Below are positions 1 through 11,707 of a stretch of 64,000 bases of DNA, one piece after another; position 1 is the stretch's first letter; the number at the start of each line of letters is the position of its first letter. The stretch is from Ancylobacter tetraedralis. GTDB lineage: Bacteria > Pseudomonadota > Alphaproteobacteria > Rhizobiales > Xanthobacteraceae. The DNA lies in the NCBI RefSeq assembly GCF_014195655.1, contig NZ_JACICD010000001.1, forward strand, positions 286,682 through 350,681, given 5' to 3'. The position numbers and the translations under genes were made by a program. Below the pieces are notes generated by a model that worked only from the letters and a program-made list of their open reading frames with translations, made no database searches and was not told the origin of the DNA.

Positions 1-176
1 TATTCGGCAACATGACGAGACATCATTCGTTCACACATGGATGCAAGCACCCAGCGTTCACGTGGCCGTGCATTTCAGTATTATTCTGCGCACGGAGCAA
101 GCCATCCGCCATAAATGATTTGAAAATTGGCCAATAACGTTTCCAGATTGAAACTATTTTTCCGGAGAGTGTACGG

Positions 177-332
177 ATGACGGTGGGCGACGGCCTTCGG
201 CGCGGGTGGACGCGCTGGGCGATGATCGGCGCTGGCGCCGTGGCGGTCGCCGCGACGATCGGCCTGTGGGCGCGTCACGGTGCCGCCGTTTTCTTCGACA
301 TGGTGGCGGCCGGCTTCGCCTATTGCTTCTGA
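177..332 (+). CDS. small single-pass membrane protein upstream of Sco
   Basis: A 51-residue ORF that starts MTVGDGLRRGWTRWAMIGAG and ends FDMVAAGFAYCF. A basic N-terminus is followed by one hydrophobic segment (about residues 15-31) and a second hydrophobic tail, so a small inner-membrane protein is likely. A GGAGAG-like ribosome site lies just before the ATG. It ends 39 bases before the Sco gene on the same strand, so the two may be co-transcribed. I recall short membrane ORFs of this style next to Sco/SenC genes in other Rhizobiales, but I cannot name the family. No function is claimed; a role in copper or oxidase assembly would be guilt by association only. Confidence 0.5.
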   Translation: MTVGDGLRRGWTRWAMIGAGAVAVAATIGLWARHGAAVFFDMVAAGFAYCF

Positions 333-371
333 GGTGCGGTCGTCCCGCGCTCCCGTGAGGTCTCGCCCGTC

Positions 372-962
372 ATGATGCAACGTCGCGTTCTCGTCCTTCT
401 CGCTGTCTTCGTCGTTGGTGCCGTGGCGATCGTGGCGGGCGCGCTGGCTTTTCTGCCGCGCGGCGCCGCGCCGGTGGCGAGCGCCAGTGCCGTTGGCGGG
501 CCGTTCCGGCTGGTCGACCAGGACGGTCGTGCGGTGACGCAGGCCGATTTCGCGGGCGAGCCCTTCCTCGTGTTCTTCGGCTTCACCCACTGCCCGGATG
601 TGTGCCCTACGGCGCTCTACGACCTGTCGCAGCTGTTCGAGGCGCTGGGGCCGGATGCCGACAAGGTCCGCGGCCTGTTCGTGACCGTCGATCCCGAGCG
701 CGACACGCCCGAGGTGATGAAGTCCTATCTCGGCAGCTTCGATGCCCGCATCCGCGGCCTGTCGGGTTCGCCCGAGCAGGTCGCGGCGATCATCCGCGCC
801 TACCGCGTCTATGCCAGGAAGGTGCCGACCGGCGACGGCGACTACACGATGGACCACACCGCCATCGTCTATCTCATGGGCAAGGACGGCAGCTTCATCG
901 CGCCGTTCAACCTCAAGCGCCCCCCTGAGGAGGCGGCCGCCGACCTGCGGCGCTATCTCTAG
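372..962 (+). CDS. SCO family copper chaperone (SenC/PrrC)
   Basis: A 196-residue membrane-anchored thioredoxin-fold protein. One N-terminal hydrophobic helix (about residues 6-27) should anchor it in the inner membrane with the domain in the periplasm. The Sco copper site is complete: CPDVC (Cys74, Cys78) and the distant His162 in MDHT. Sco proteins deliver copper to, or keep reduced, the CuA cysteines of cytochrome c oxidase subunit II; coxB lies about 26 kb away in this window. The start could be either of two adjacent ATG codons. Its 3' end overlaps the convergent glycosyltransferase gene by 50 bases. Length and motifs are normal for the family. Confidence 0.93.
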   Translation: MMQRRVLVLLAVFVVGAVAIVAGALAFLPRGAAPVASASAVGGPFRLVDQDGRAVTQADFAGEPFLVFFGFTHCPDVCPTALYDLSQLFEALGPDADKVRGLFVTVDPERDTPEVMKSYLGSFDARIRGLSGSPEQVAAIIRAYRVYARKVPTGDGDYTMDHTAIVYLMGKDGSFIAPFNLKRPPEEAAADLRRYL

Positions 963-2841
963 GGCGCTTTCGGGCGAGGTGCAGGCGCCGGCGTGGCAGC
1001 CGCGCCAGCCCGTGATCGGTCTTCTCCCAGAGCTGCGGATCGGTGACGAGCTGGATCGCCGCGCGCCAGGCAGCCAGCGACATCATCAGCCAATAGGCCG
1101 GCACCAGCGGCAGCACGCGCCAGAGGCCGGTCAGCCGCCGCCGCCGCATGCCGATGGCGGTGCAGAGCAGGGCGCTCGAATAGCCGATCGCGAACACCCC
1201 GATGCCCAGCCCCTCGACAGCGACCAGCGAAAGCTCGTCGGGATGCGGGCGGCCGAAGGCGAGGTCGCCGATGAGCACGGCGAGGAAGAAGGGGTGCACC
1301 AGTGCCGCGGCCAGCCCGCCGCCCATGAGGCATACGAAGGCCGCGCCACTGCCGGGCCCCGCCTCGCGCAGCAGGGCGAGCGGCCGGCGCCCATGCACCA
1401 GCAGGGTCTGCATCCAGCCCTTGTACCAGCGGGTGCGCTGGCGCAGCCAGGCGTGAAAGCGGCGCGGCGCCTCCTCGCCGGTGGTGGAATCGATCACTGC
1501 CGCCTTCCAGCCATGCCGGACAAGCCGCACGCCGAGATCGGCATCCTCGGTCACGTTGTAGGGGTCCCAGCCGCCAATCTCCTCCAGCACCTCGCGGCGG
1601 AAATGGTTTGAGGTTCCCCCGAGCGGAAAGGGCAGGCGGCAGCCGCCGAGCAGCGGCAGCAGCACGTCGAAATGGCCGGCATATTCGGCGGCGAACTGCC
1701 GGGTGATCCAGCTGTCGGCCACATTGTCGATGGCGATCCGCGCCTGCACGCAGCCGATTTCCGTCCCGGCCCGGCTGGCGAACAGCGCGCAGACCCGGCG
1801 CAACTGGTCGGGATCGGGAATGTCCTCGGCGTCAAAAATGCCCACGATGCTGCCGCGGGCGAAGGGCAGGGCGGCGTTGAGCGCCTTTGGCTTGGTGCGC
1901 GGCCCCGCGCCGGGCGCGATCAGCACCTCGAAGCCGGGCCGGTTCGCATGGCCCGCAAGGGCGGCTGCGGTTTGCGGATCGTCGGCTTCGATGACGAGGA
2001 GAATCTGGAGTTTCTCGGCGGGATAGTCGATCGCCCGAAGCGCCGCGACGAGCTGGGGCACGATGCGGGCCTCGCGGTAGAGCGGCACGATCAGGGAATA
2101 AGCCGGCAGCCGCCGGTCGTCGCGCATCGGTGGTGGTCCGGTCTGCATCGCGCTTCCGGCGCAGGCGGCGAGGCGCAGCGTGCTCCAGCCCAGCAGCATA
2201 AGCGCGGTGACGCTGGTCAGCGCCAGCGCCAGCGGGCCGGGGAGCAGGCGAAGCAGCAGCGGGGCGAGAGCCAGCAGGCCCGCCAGAACCAGGAAAAGCA
2301 CGCGCGTCGCCCCGAGCGTGCCCGCACTCAGGCGGGGCTGGTCGCGCTTGAGCCCGAACGCCGCCTGCTCGGCGAGAGCGGCGGCGAAGCGCCGGCGCAC
2401 CAGGCTGGCCAGCCGCTCGGGTGTGGACAGCAGCAGCGCGCGGCGCAACTCCGGCCGGCTCGCCAGCCGGGCCGCCAGCTCACGCAGCCGCAAACCGCGC
2501 GCGGCTACCACCAGCCGGCCATCGGGCAGGCGCATCAGGCCCGAGCGCAGCAGCGCGACGAGATCGGCATAGGCGGGGCGAGAGGTGCTGCGCGCCGGCT
2601 CCTCGCCTACGAGCGGGGCGAAGTCGAGGCCGAGCATGCGCGCGCTTGCCTCGCCGAGCGCATCCGCCTGCACGGCACCGGCGGCCAGCAGGACCTCGTC
2701 GGCGCCGACGCCGGTGCGCTGGGCCCGCTCCATGGCATAGGCGATATCGCTGCCCTCGAACCCGGGCAGCAGGCCGGCGATTTCCACGGGCGGCGCCGCG
2801 AGCCCGCTTCCCCCGTCGGGCGGCTGTCGTCTCATCGCCAC
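913..2841 (-). CDS. family 2 glycosyltransferase with N-terminal MshEN-like region
   Basis: A 642-residue membrane glycosyltransferase. Residues about 15-140 look like the N-terminal domain of GspE/MshE ATPases (runs such as GVGADEVLLAAGAV followed by LGLDFAPL). Two hydrophobic segments follow (about 175-225), then a GT2 core with the typical LIVPLYREARIVPQLVAAL start, an FDAEDIPDPDQLR acidic motif, ENVTEDADLGVRL-type acceptor motif (here YNVTEDADLGVRL) and QRTRWYKGW (QxxRW). Further membrane helices close the protein. The combination resembles cellulose-synthase-like processive transferases (COG1215). The substrate is unknown. It is transcribed alone, and its tail overlaps the Sco gene convergently by 50 bases. 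Confidence 0.88.
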   Translation of the reverse strand: MAMRRQPPDGGSGLAAPPVEIAGLLPGFEGSDIAYAMERAQRTGVGADEVLLAAGAVQADALGEASARMLGLDFAPLVGEEPARSTSRPAYADLVALLRSGLMRLPDGRLVVAARGLRLRELAARLASRPELRRALLLSTPERLASLVRRRFAAALAEQAAFGLKRDQPRLSAGTLGATRVLFLVLAGLLALAPLLLRLLPGPLALALTSVTALMLLGWSTLRLAACAGSAMQTGPPPMRDDRRLPAYSLIVPLYREARIVPQLVAALRAIDYPAEKLQILLVIEADDPQTAAALAGHANRPGFEVLIAPGAGPRTKPKALNAALPFARGSIVGIFDAEDIPDPDQLRRVCALFASRAGTEIGCVQARIAIDNVADSWITRQFAAEYAGHFDVLLPLLGGCRLPFPLGGTSNHFRREVLEEIGGWDPYNVTEDADLGVRLVRHGWKAAVIDSTTGEEAPRRFHAWLRQRTRWYKGWMQTLLVHGRRPLALLREAGPGSGAAFVCLMGGGLAAALVHPFFLAVLIGDLAFGRPHPDELSLVAVEGLGIGVFAIGYSSALLCTAIGMRRRRLTGLWRVLPLVPAYWLMMSLAAWRAAIQLVTDPQLWEKTDHGLARLPRRRLHLARKRPRDSAAGRRPPPQGGA

Positions 2842-3020
2842 CCCCGTCCAAAGCCATCAGCGAACCCTCGCCTCGCCGGCGGCGCCGCGCTAGAAGAGGA
2901 TGCGGCGCGCCTTCCGGCGGTGGCAGGTTCGAGGCCAGTTTGAGATATTCCGCTTATCTTCGTCGAGTCCTTCGAAAGGCGCGCATCGTTTCGGCGGCGC
3001 GGGCCGTTCATGCGGCGGGC

Positions 3021-3896
3021 ATGGCTCGCCACACACTCGCGGCGTGCCTGCTCGCCATGGTGTTCGCCTCGTTCGCCCCGGGCGGCGTGCCACAGGCGCA
3101 GACGGCCGGGACCGCCGATGCCGCCGCCAGCGTTGCCGTGCCCGGCTTCTGGGACCCGAAGCGCCGCCCCGAGCGGCCGGACGTGACACGGCTGCCGATG
3201 CAGATTCGCTTCGTCACCACCGACGACTACCCCCCCTTCAGCTTCCGTGACGAGGGCGGCCGGCCGGCGGGCTTCAATGTCGACATCGCCCGCGCCATCT
3301 GCACCGAGCTGGCCATCACCTGCACGCTGGAGGTGATGCCGTTCGACGCGCTGGTCGCCGCGCTCGATGAGGGCAAGGCGGATGCCGCCATTGCCGGCAT
3401 CGCCATCACCCCCCTGAGCCGGCAGGCGGTGGAATTCACCGATCGCTATTTCCGCTCGCCGGCCCGCTTCGTCAGCCGCCGGGGCGGCACGGTCGCGGCG
3501 GTCACGCCCGATGCCATCGCCTCCCGCAAGGTCGGCGTGGTCACGGGCACGGCGCACGAAGCTTATCTGCGCAGCTTCTTCGCCGAGGCCGATATCCGCT
3601 CCTTCCCCAGCCCCGAGGCCGCCCGCGACGCCCTGCAGAAGGGCGAGGTGGACCTCGTCTTCGGCGACGGCGTGCAGCTGGCGCTGTGGCTCAACGGCAC
3701 GATGTCCGCCGGCTGCTGCGCCTTTGTCGGCGGGCCCTTCACCGAGAGCCTGTTTTTCGGCGAAGGCATGGGCATCGCCGTCAAGCAGGGCAATGACGCG
3801 CTGCGCCAGTCGCTGAATTACGCTCTCGCCCAGCTCTGGGAGGAAGGCGTCTATACCGACCTGTATCTGCGCTGGTTTCCCATCAGCGTTTATTGA
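3021..3896 (+). CDS. periplasmic amino-acid-type ABC transporter substrate-binding protein
   Basis: A 291-residue family 3 solute-binding protein. A signal peptide (MARHTLAACLLAMVFASFAP, cleavage near AQA/QTA) is followed by the characteristic start IRFVTTDDYPPFSF, then GFNVDIARAIC, a DAAIAGIAIT hinge segment and FGDGVQLALWL. It probably binds a polar amino acid or similar small molecule in the periplasm. No permease or ATPase gene adjoins it, so the partner transporter is elsewhere, or the protein has a sensing role. The ATG at 3021 was chosen because the signal peptide begins there; the frame stays open far upstream without coding character. Confidence 0.88.
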   Translation: MARHTLAACLLAMVFASFAPGGVPQAQTAGTADAAASVAVPGFWDPKRRPERPDVTRLPMQIRFVTTDDYPPFSFRDEGGRPAGFNVDIARAICTELAITCTLEVMPFDALVAALDEGKADAAIAGIAITPLSRQAVEFTDRYFRSPARFVSRRGGTVAAVTPDAIASRKVGVVTGTAHEAYLRSFFAEADIRSFPSPEAARDALQKGEVDLVFGDGVQLALWLNGTMSAGCCAFVGGPFTESLFFGEGMGIAVKQGNDALRQSLNYALAQLWEEGVYTDLYLRWFPISVY

Positions 3897-3986
3897 CGCG
3901 GCGTCGCGCACTACCTAGAGCATGCGGCTGCGCGCCCTGACGGCGCCTTTTCGCGTTGTGTTTCAAAGAGCCCAGGAGGGCAGACC

Positions 3987-5645
3987 ATGACGGAGACCGC
4001 TCCGGTCGAGGATTTTGCAGGCGAACTGCGCGTGCTGGCCGAGAACGCCGGCGCCTGGCCGTTCGAGGAGGCCCGCAAGATCGTCGAGCGTCTGAAGCGG
4101 AAACCGAAGGACGAGGTGCTGTTCGAGACCGGCTACGGCCCCTCGGGCCTGCCCCATATCGGCACGTTCGGCGAGGTGGCGCGCACCACCATGGTGCGCC
4201 ACGCCTTTCATGTGCTGACCGAGGGCAAGATTCCCACGCGCCTCCTGTGCTTCTCCGACGACATGGACGGCATGCGCAAGATTCCGGAGAACGTGCCGGA
4301 TCCGGCGGCGCTGAAGCCCTATCTGCAGATGCCGCTCACAAAGGTGCCGAACCCGTTCGGCGGCGGCTATGCGAGCTTTGGCGACCATAACAATGCGATG
4401 CTGCGCCGCTTCCTCGACACGTTCGGCTTCGAATACGAGTTCGCCAGCGCCACCGACTATTATTTCTCCGGCAAGCTCGACGCCGTGCTGCTGAAGGCGG
4501 CTTCGAAGTACGAGGCCATCATGGAAGTGATGCTGCCGACGCTGGGCGAGGAGCGGCAGGCGACCTATTCGCCCTTCCTGCCGATCTCGCCGGTTTCGGG
4601 GCGCGTGCTCTACGTGCCGCTCAAGGCGGTCGACGCCGCGGCCGGCACCATCACCTTCACCGATGAGGACGGGGTGGACAAGACCGTCCCCGTCACCGGC
4701 GGCAACGTGAAGCTGCAGTGGAAGCCGGATTTCGGCGCCCGCTGGGCGGCGCTCGACGTCGATTTCGAGATGTTCGGCAAGGACCACCAGACCAACGCGC
4801 CGATCTATGACCGGATCAGCGAAATTCTCGGCGGCGTGGCGCCGGAGCACTTCGTCTATGAGCTGTTCCTCGACGAGAACGGCCAGAAGATCTCGAAGTC
4901 CAAGGGCAACGGCCTCACCATCGACGAGTGGCTGACCTATGCCAGCCCCGAGAGCCTGGCGCTGTACATGTTCCAGTCGCCGCGCTCGGCCAAGAAGCTG
5001 CATTTCGACGTGATCCCCAAGGCGGTGGACGAGTATTTCAATTTCCTCGCCCGCTACCCCGCGCAGGACTGGAAGAATCGGCTGGGCAACCCGGTGTGGC
5101 ACATCCATTCCGGCAACCCGCCGGTGGTGGAGCTGCCGCTGACCTTCGGCCTGCTGCTCAAGCTCGCCTCCGCGTCCAATGCCGAGGAGAAGGGCGTGCT
5201 CTGGCGCTTCATCGAGCGCTACGCGCCGGGCACCTCGCCGGAAACGCACCCGACGCTCGACCAGCTGGCCGGCTATGCCGTGCGCTACTTCGTCGACCGG
5301 GTGAAGCCGCGCCGCTCCTACCGACTGCCGGACGAGGTGGAAGCCAAGGCGCTCGCCGCGCTCGACGCCGCGCTCGCGGGTCTGGACGGGACGGATCGCG
5401 ACGCGATCCAGAACGCCGTGCTCGATGTCGGCCGCGCCGAGCCGCGCTACCAGGACCACAAGCGCACCAGCCCCACCGGCGGGCCGGGCGTGACCTTCGC
5501 GTGGTTCAGCGCGCTTTACGAGCTGCTGCTGGGCGAGAAGGAGGGGCCGCGCTTCGGTTCCTTCGTCGCCGCCTACGGCATCCCGGAGACGCGCGCGCTC
5601 ATCGCTCGCGCGCTGGCCGGCGAACTGGTGCAGGGCGCGGCCTGA
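3987..5645 (+). CDS. lysS: lysine--tRNA ligase, class I
   Basis: A 552-residue class I lysyl-tRNA synthetase, which charges tRNA-Lys in the cytoplasm. The Rossmann-fold signatures are visible: the HIGH-type motif HIGT at residues 57-60 inside [13 protein letters not shown], and the KMSKS-type loop KISKSKG near residue 300. This archaeal-type enzyme replaces the class II LysRS in most alphaproteobacteria. An AGGAGGG ribosome site lies 6-7 bases before the ATG. The next gene starts 29 bases downstream on the same strand and may be co-transcribed. Confidence 0.97.
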   Translation: MTETAPVEDFAGELRVLAENAGAWPFEEARKIVERLKRKPKDEVLFETGYGPSGLPHIGTFGEVARTTMVRHAFHVLTEGKIPTRLLCFSDDMDGMRKIPENVPDPAALKPYLQMPLTKVPNPFGGGYASFGDHNNAMLRRFLDTFGFEYEFASATDYYFSGKLDAVLLKAASKYEAIMEVMLPTLGEERQATYSPFLPISPVSGRVLYVPLKAVDAAAGTITFTDEDGVDKTVPVTGGNVKLQWKPDFGARWAALDVDFEMFGKDHQTNAPIYDRISEILGGVAPEHFVYELFLDENGQKISKSKGNGLTIDEWLTYASPESLALYMFQSPRSAKKLHFDVIPKAVDEYFNFLARYPAQDWKNRLGNPVWHIHSGNPPVVELPLTFGLLLKLASASNAEEKGVLWRFIERYAPGTSPETHPTLDQLAGYAVRYFVDRVKPRRSYRLPDEVEAKALAALDAALAGLDGTDRDAIQNAVLDVGRAEPRYQDHKRTSPTGGPGVTFAWFSALYELLLGEKEGPRFGSFVAAYGIPETRALIARALAGELVQGAA

Positions 5646-5674
5646 GCCTCAAGGGCCGTGCGGGAGGGGGGCAC

Positions 5675-6238
5675 ATGCCCAGGCGGGAAAAGGGGCGGAT
5701 CGACCTGAGAGTGGACGATCCGCAGCAACTGCTCGACATGCTCGATCCCTTCCCGTTCCGCGAGCGCGGGCTGGACGGCGATGTCGACGAATATATCTGC
5801 GAGCATGCCAGCGAAATACCGCCGGAGGCGCCTCTCGCCATCGCCATCCACCTGCCGGAAGCGCAGGCGGCGGGCGCGCTGGCGCAAAGCCTGCCCGACA
5901 TCGCCCGCCGCCATTTCGAGCGGCAGGCCGAGCGGCGCTCGGCCGAGCTGACCAAGCTGTTCACGCTCGGGCGAAAGATGCTGGTGATCGGCCTGATCGT
6001 GCTCGGCCTGTGCCTCGTCATCGGCCAGTCGCTGGTCGGCCTGTTCCCCGGTTCGCGCCTTGCCGAAGTGGTGATGGAAGGGCTGGTGATCCTCGGCTGG
6101 GTCGCCAACTGGCGGCCGATGGAGATCTTCCTGTTCGAATGGTGGCCGCTGGTGCAGGAACGCCGGCTCTACCGCCGCCTCGCCCATGCCCCGGTCCGCG
6201 TGGTGGCGCAGGAAGGGACGGCGCCCGCCGCCGCCTGA
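5675..6238 (+). CDS. conserved membrane protein of unknown function
   Basis: A 187-residue protein. A soluble N-terminal part (RIDLRVDDPQQLLDMLDPFPFRER, an acidic segment, then a charged helix around residues 70-95) precedes two hydrophobic helices (about 100-122 and 130-150). The tail reads FLFEWWPLVQERRLYRRLA. The ATG was chosen for its GGGAGGGGGG ribosome site. It lies 29 bases after lysS and is followed by a strong terminator, so it is probably the distal gene of a lysS operon. I recognise no characterised family. Confidence 0.72.
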   Translation: MPRREKGRIDLRVDDPQQLLDMLDPFPFRERGLDGDVDEYICEHASEIPPEAPLAIAIHLPEAQAAGALAQSLPDIARRHFERQAERRSAELTKLFTLGRKMLVIGLIVLGLCLVIGQSLVGLFPGSRLAEVVMEGLVILGWVANWRPMEIFLFEWWPLVQERRLYRRLAHAPVRVVAQEGTAPAAA

Positions 6239-6254
6239 TCTTCGCAAAGTCAGG

Positions 6255-6280
6255 ACGGCCGGGCACCACCCGGCCGTTTT
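6255..6280 (+). terminator. intrinsic terminator after the lysS operon
   Basis: A perfect 9-bp stem (ACGGCCGGG / CCCGGCCGT) with a 5-base loop, running into TTTT. It lies 16 bases after the stop of the membrane-protein gene and 16 bases before the end of the convergent ThDP-enzyme gene, so it may serve both directions. Confidence 0.75.
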
Positions 6281-6295
6281 CTGTCGCGGCGCGGC

Positions 6296-7981
6296 CTACT
6301 TGGCCTTGGCGGCCAGCGCCTTCTCGCGGATGGCCGAGAGGCTGGCGACCGGCGTGATCGCTTCCGGGTCGAGCTTCACATGCACGATCGCCGGCTTTTC
6401 CGAGGCGAAGGCGGCGTCGATCGCCGGGGCGAACGCCTCATCCGTTTCCACCGTGATGCCGAAGCCGCCGAAGGCGCGCGCATAGGCGGCGAAATCGGGG
6501 TTCTTCAGCGTGGTGGCATAGACGCGCGCGGGGAATTCGCGCTCCTGATGCATGCGGATGGTGCCGTACATGCCATTGTCGATCAGCACCACCACGATGG
6601 GGATGTCGTATTGCACGGCGGTGGCGAATTCCTGCCCCGTCATCAGGAAATCGCCGTCCCCCGCCACCGCGACCACGGTACGCTCCGGGTTGGCGCGCTT
6701 GGCGGCGATGGCCGCGGGCACGCCATAGCCCATCGAGCCGGAGGTCGGGGCGAGCTGGCTGCCGAAGCTGCGGAAGCGATGGAAACGGTGCACCCAGGTG
6801 GCGAAGTTGCCGGCCCCGTTGCAGACGATGGTGTCCGCCGGCAGGGCGCGCAGGTAGCGCACCAGCGTCGCCATCTGCACCGCGCCGGGATTGGCCGGGG
6901 GCTCCTCGGTCCAGGCGAGATAGTCCGACCGCGCCTCCTCGCGCCAGCCGCTCCACGCAAGCGTGGTCGGCGGCTGCACGCCTTCTAGCGCCGCCGCGAA
7001 GGCGGCGGACGAGGCGTTGATGGCAAGCGCCGGCTGGTAGACGCGGCCGAGTTCGTCCGGATCGGCATGGACGTGGACCAGCGGCACGCCGGGATCGGGA
7101 ATGCCGAACAGGCTGTAGCCCTGCGAGGGCACCTCGCCCAGCCGCCCGCCGGCGACGATGACGAGGTCCGCCTGCTTCAGCCGGGCGACCAGCTTGGGGT
7201 TGATGCCGAGCCCGACATCGCCGGCATAGCTCGGGTGATCGGCGGGAAACAGCATCTGGCGGCGGAACGAGGCCGCCACCGGCAGGTCGAAGCGCTCGGC
7301 AAAGCGCACCACGCTCGCCACCGCCTTCGGGTTCCAGCGCGCGCCGCCCAGGATCATGATCGGCCTGGAGGCGGCCCAGAGCATTTTCTGCAGCCGCATC
7401 ATGTCGGTGAGGCCCGGCCAGGTCTCGGCGGGCTCGACGGCGGGAGCGTCGGGAACGGTCGCGATCTCGCTCAGCGTGTCCTCGGGCAGCGCGATCACCA
7501 CCGGGCCGGGCCGGCCTTGCGTCGCGACGCGGAAGGCGCGGGCGATGATCTCGGGGATGCGGGCCGCCTCGTCGATCTCCACCGCCCATTTGGCCAGCGT
7601 GCCGAACACGGCGCGGTAATCCACCTCCTGGAACGCCTCGCGCCCGCGCATGGAGCGCGAGATCTGCCCGACGAACAGGATCATCGGCGTGGAATCCTGC
7701 TGCGCGACATGCACGCCGGCGCTGGCATTGGTGACGCCCGGCCCGCGGGTGACGAAGCAGATGCCCGGCTTGCCGGTGAGCTTGCCCGCCGCCTCCGCCA
7801 TCATCGCCGCGCCGCTCTCCTGCCGGCAGACGACGAAATCGACGTTGGTATCGACCAAGGCGTCGAGCACGTCGAGATAGCTCTCGCCCGGCACGCCGAA
7901 GGCCCGGGTGACGCCATTGGCGAGGAGGGCGTCCACCAGGATGCGGGCGCCGGTGCGGGGGGAGGGGACAGGAGATGTCAT
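6296..7981 (-). CDS. acetolactate-synthase-like ThDP-dependent enzyme
   Basis: A 561-residue member of the ThDP-dependent IlvB/benzoylformate decarboxylase superfamily. The N-terminal pyrimidine-binding domain carries the catalytic glutamate in VVCRQESGAAMMAEA. A central nucleotide-fold domain follows (LGGARWNPKAV...). The C-terminal diphosphate-binding domain holds the ThDP motif GDGDFLMTGQEFATA...LIDN. No small regulatory subunit gene is nearby, so it is more likely a catabolic 2-oxoacid or acyl-CoA lyase/decarboxylase than the biosynthetic acetolactate synthase; the substrate cannot be read from sequence. A GTG at 7990 would add three residues. Confidence 0.85.
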   Translation of the reverse strand: MTSPVPSPRTGARILVDALLANGVTRAFGVPGESYLDVLDALVDTNVDFVVCRQESGAAMMAEAAGKLTGKPGICFVTRGPGVTNASAGVHVAQQDSTPMILFVGQISRSMRGREAFQEVDYRAVFGTLAKWAVEIDEAARIPEIIARAFRVATQGRPGPVVIALPEDTLSEIATVPDAPAVEPAETWPGLTDMMRLQKMLWAASRPIMILGGARWNPKAVASVVRFAERFDLPVAASFRRQMLFPADHPSYAGDVGLGINPKLVARLKQADLVIVAGGRLGEVPSQGYSLFGIPDPGVPLVHVHADPDELGRVYQPALAINASSAAFAAALEGVQPPTTLAWSGWREEARSDYLAWTEEPPANPGAVQMATLVRYLRALPADTIVCNGAGNFATWVHRFHRFRSFGSQLAPTSGSMGYGVPAAIAAKRANPERTVVAVAGDGDFLMTGQEFATAVQYDIPIVVVLIDNGMYGTIRMHQEREFPARVYATTLKNPDFAAYARAFGGFGITVETDEAFAPAIDAAFASEKPAIVHVKLDPEAITPVASLSAIREKALAAKAK

Positions 7982-8128
7982 GATCTGCACAGGACTGGAG
8001 GGCCGAAGAGGGCGGCACTCTAGTGCCGGGAGCGCGCCAAGGCGAGTAGCCTTGCGACGAAACGCAGATCGCTCGTCAGTTCTCCCGGGAAGGGCTGGGC
8101 TCTTCGGCGGCCGGTGAGGGCGCGCCGA

Positions 8129-11240
<3,112 letters not shown>

Positions 11241-11302
11241 CAAACTCACATGCGCGCGCCGCGCGCGCGAGACCCGTGACATAGGGCTCCGGAGCGGAAA
11301 GT

Positions 11303-11707
11303 TCAAGCCATGCCGGCGCTCTCGGGCCGATGACACACCGCCTCGATGCGGTTGCCATCGGGATCCCGCACGAAGGCGGCGTAATAGGCGGGGTGATAGT
11401 CCGGCCGGAGGCCGGGCGCACCGTCGTTCCGCCCGCCATGAGCGAGGGCGGCGGCGTGGAAGCCATCCACCGCCGCGCGGGTCGGCGCGCGAAAGCACCA
11501 GTGCCGGTTGTCGGCCACCACGGTGCCGCGCGTCGCGACCACGCTGATATAGCTGTGGCTGTCATCATCCGGCCCGTTGCGCGCGCCATAGCCGATGCTG
11601 TCCGCGCTCCGGCGCACGCAGGGCACGCCCAGCGCGGCCATCACGGCGTCATAGAAGGGCAGGGCGCGGGCGAGGTCCGCAACGGTGATCGAGACGTGGT
11701 CAAGCAT
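11303..11707 (-). CDS. VOC (glyoxalase/bleomycin resistance) family protein
   Basis: A 134-residue single-domain vicinal-oxygen-chelate protein: MLDHVSITVADLARALPFYD at the start, and the closing FVRDPDGNRIEAVCH that supplies the usual metal-ligand region. A dioxygenase, lyase or resistance role cannot be distinguished. Its start overlaps the end of recF by 8 bases, so translation is probably coupled to recF. Confidence 0.87.
   Translation of the reverse strand: MLDHVSITVADLARALPFYDAVMAALGVPCVRRSADSIGYGARNGPDDDSHSYISVVATRGTVVADNRHWCFRAPTRAAVDGFHAAALAHGGRNDGAPGLRPDYHPAYYAAFVRDPDGNRIEAVCHRPESAGMA

Noticed and set aside
3963..5459. 498-codon open frame antisense to lysS
   Set aside because: A shadow of a high-GC gene. 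The translated sequence is rich in Arg, His, Gly and Ala with no family features, while the plus strand encodes an unmistakable LysRS.
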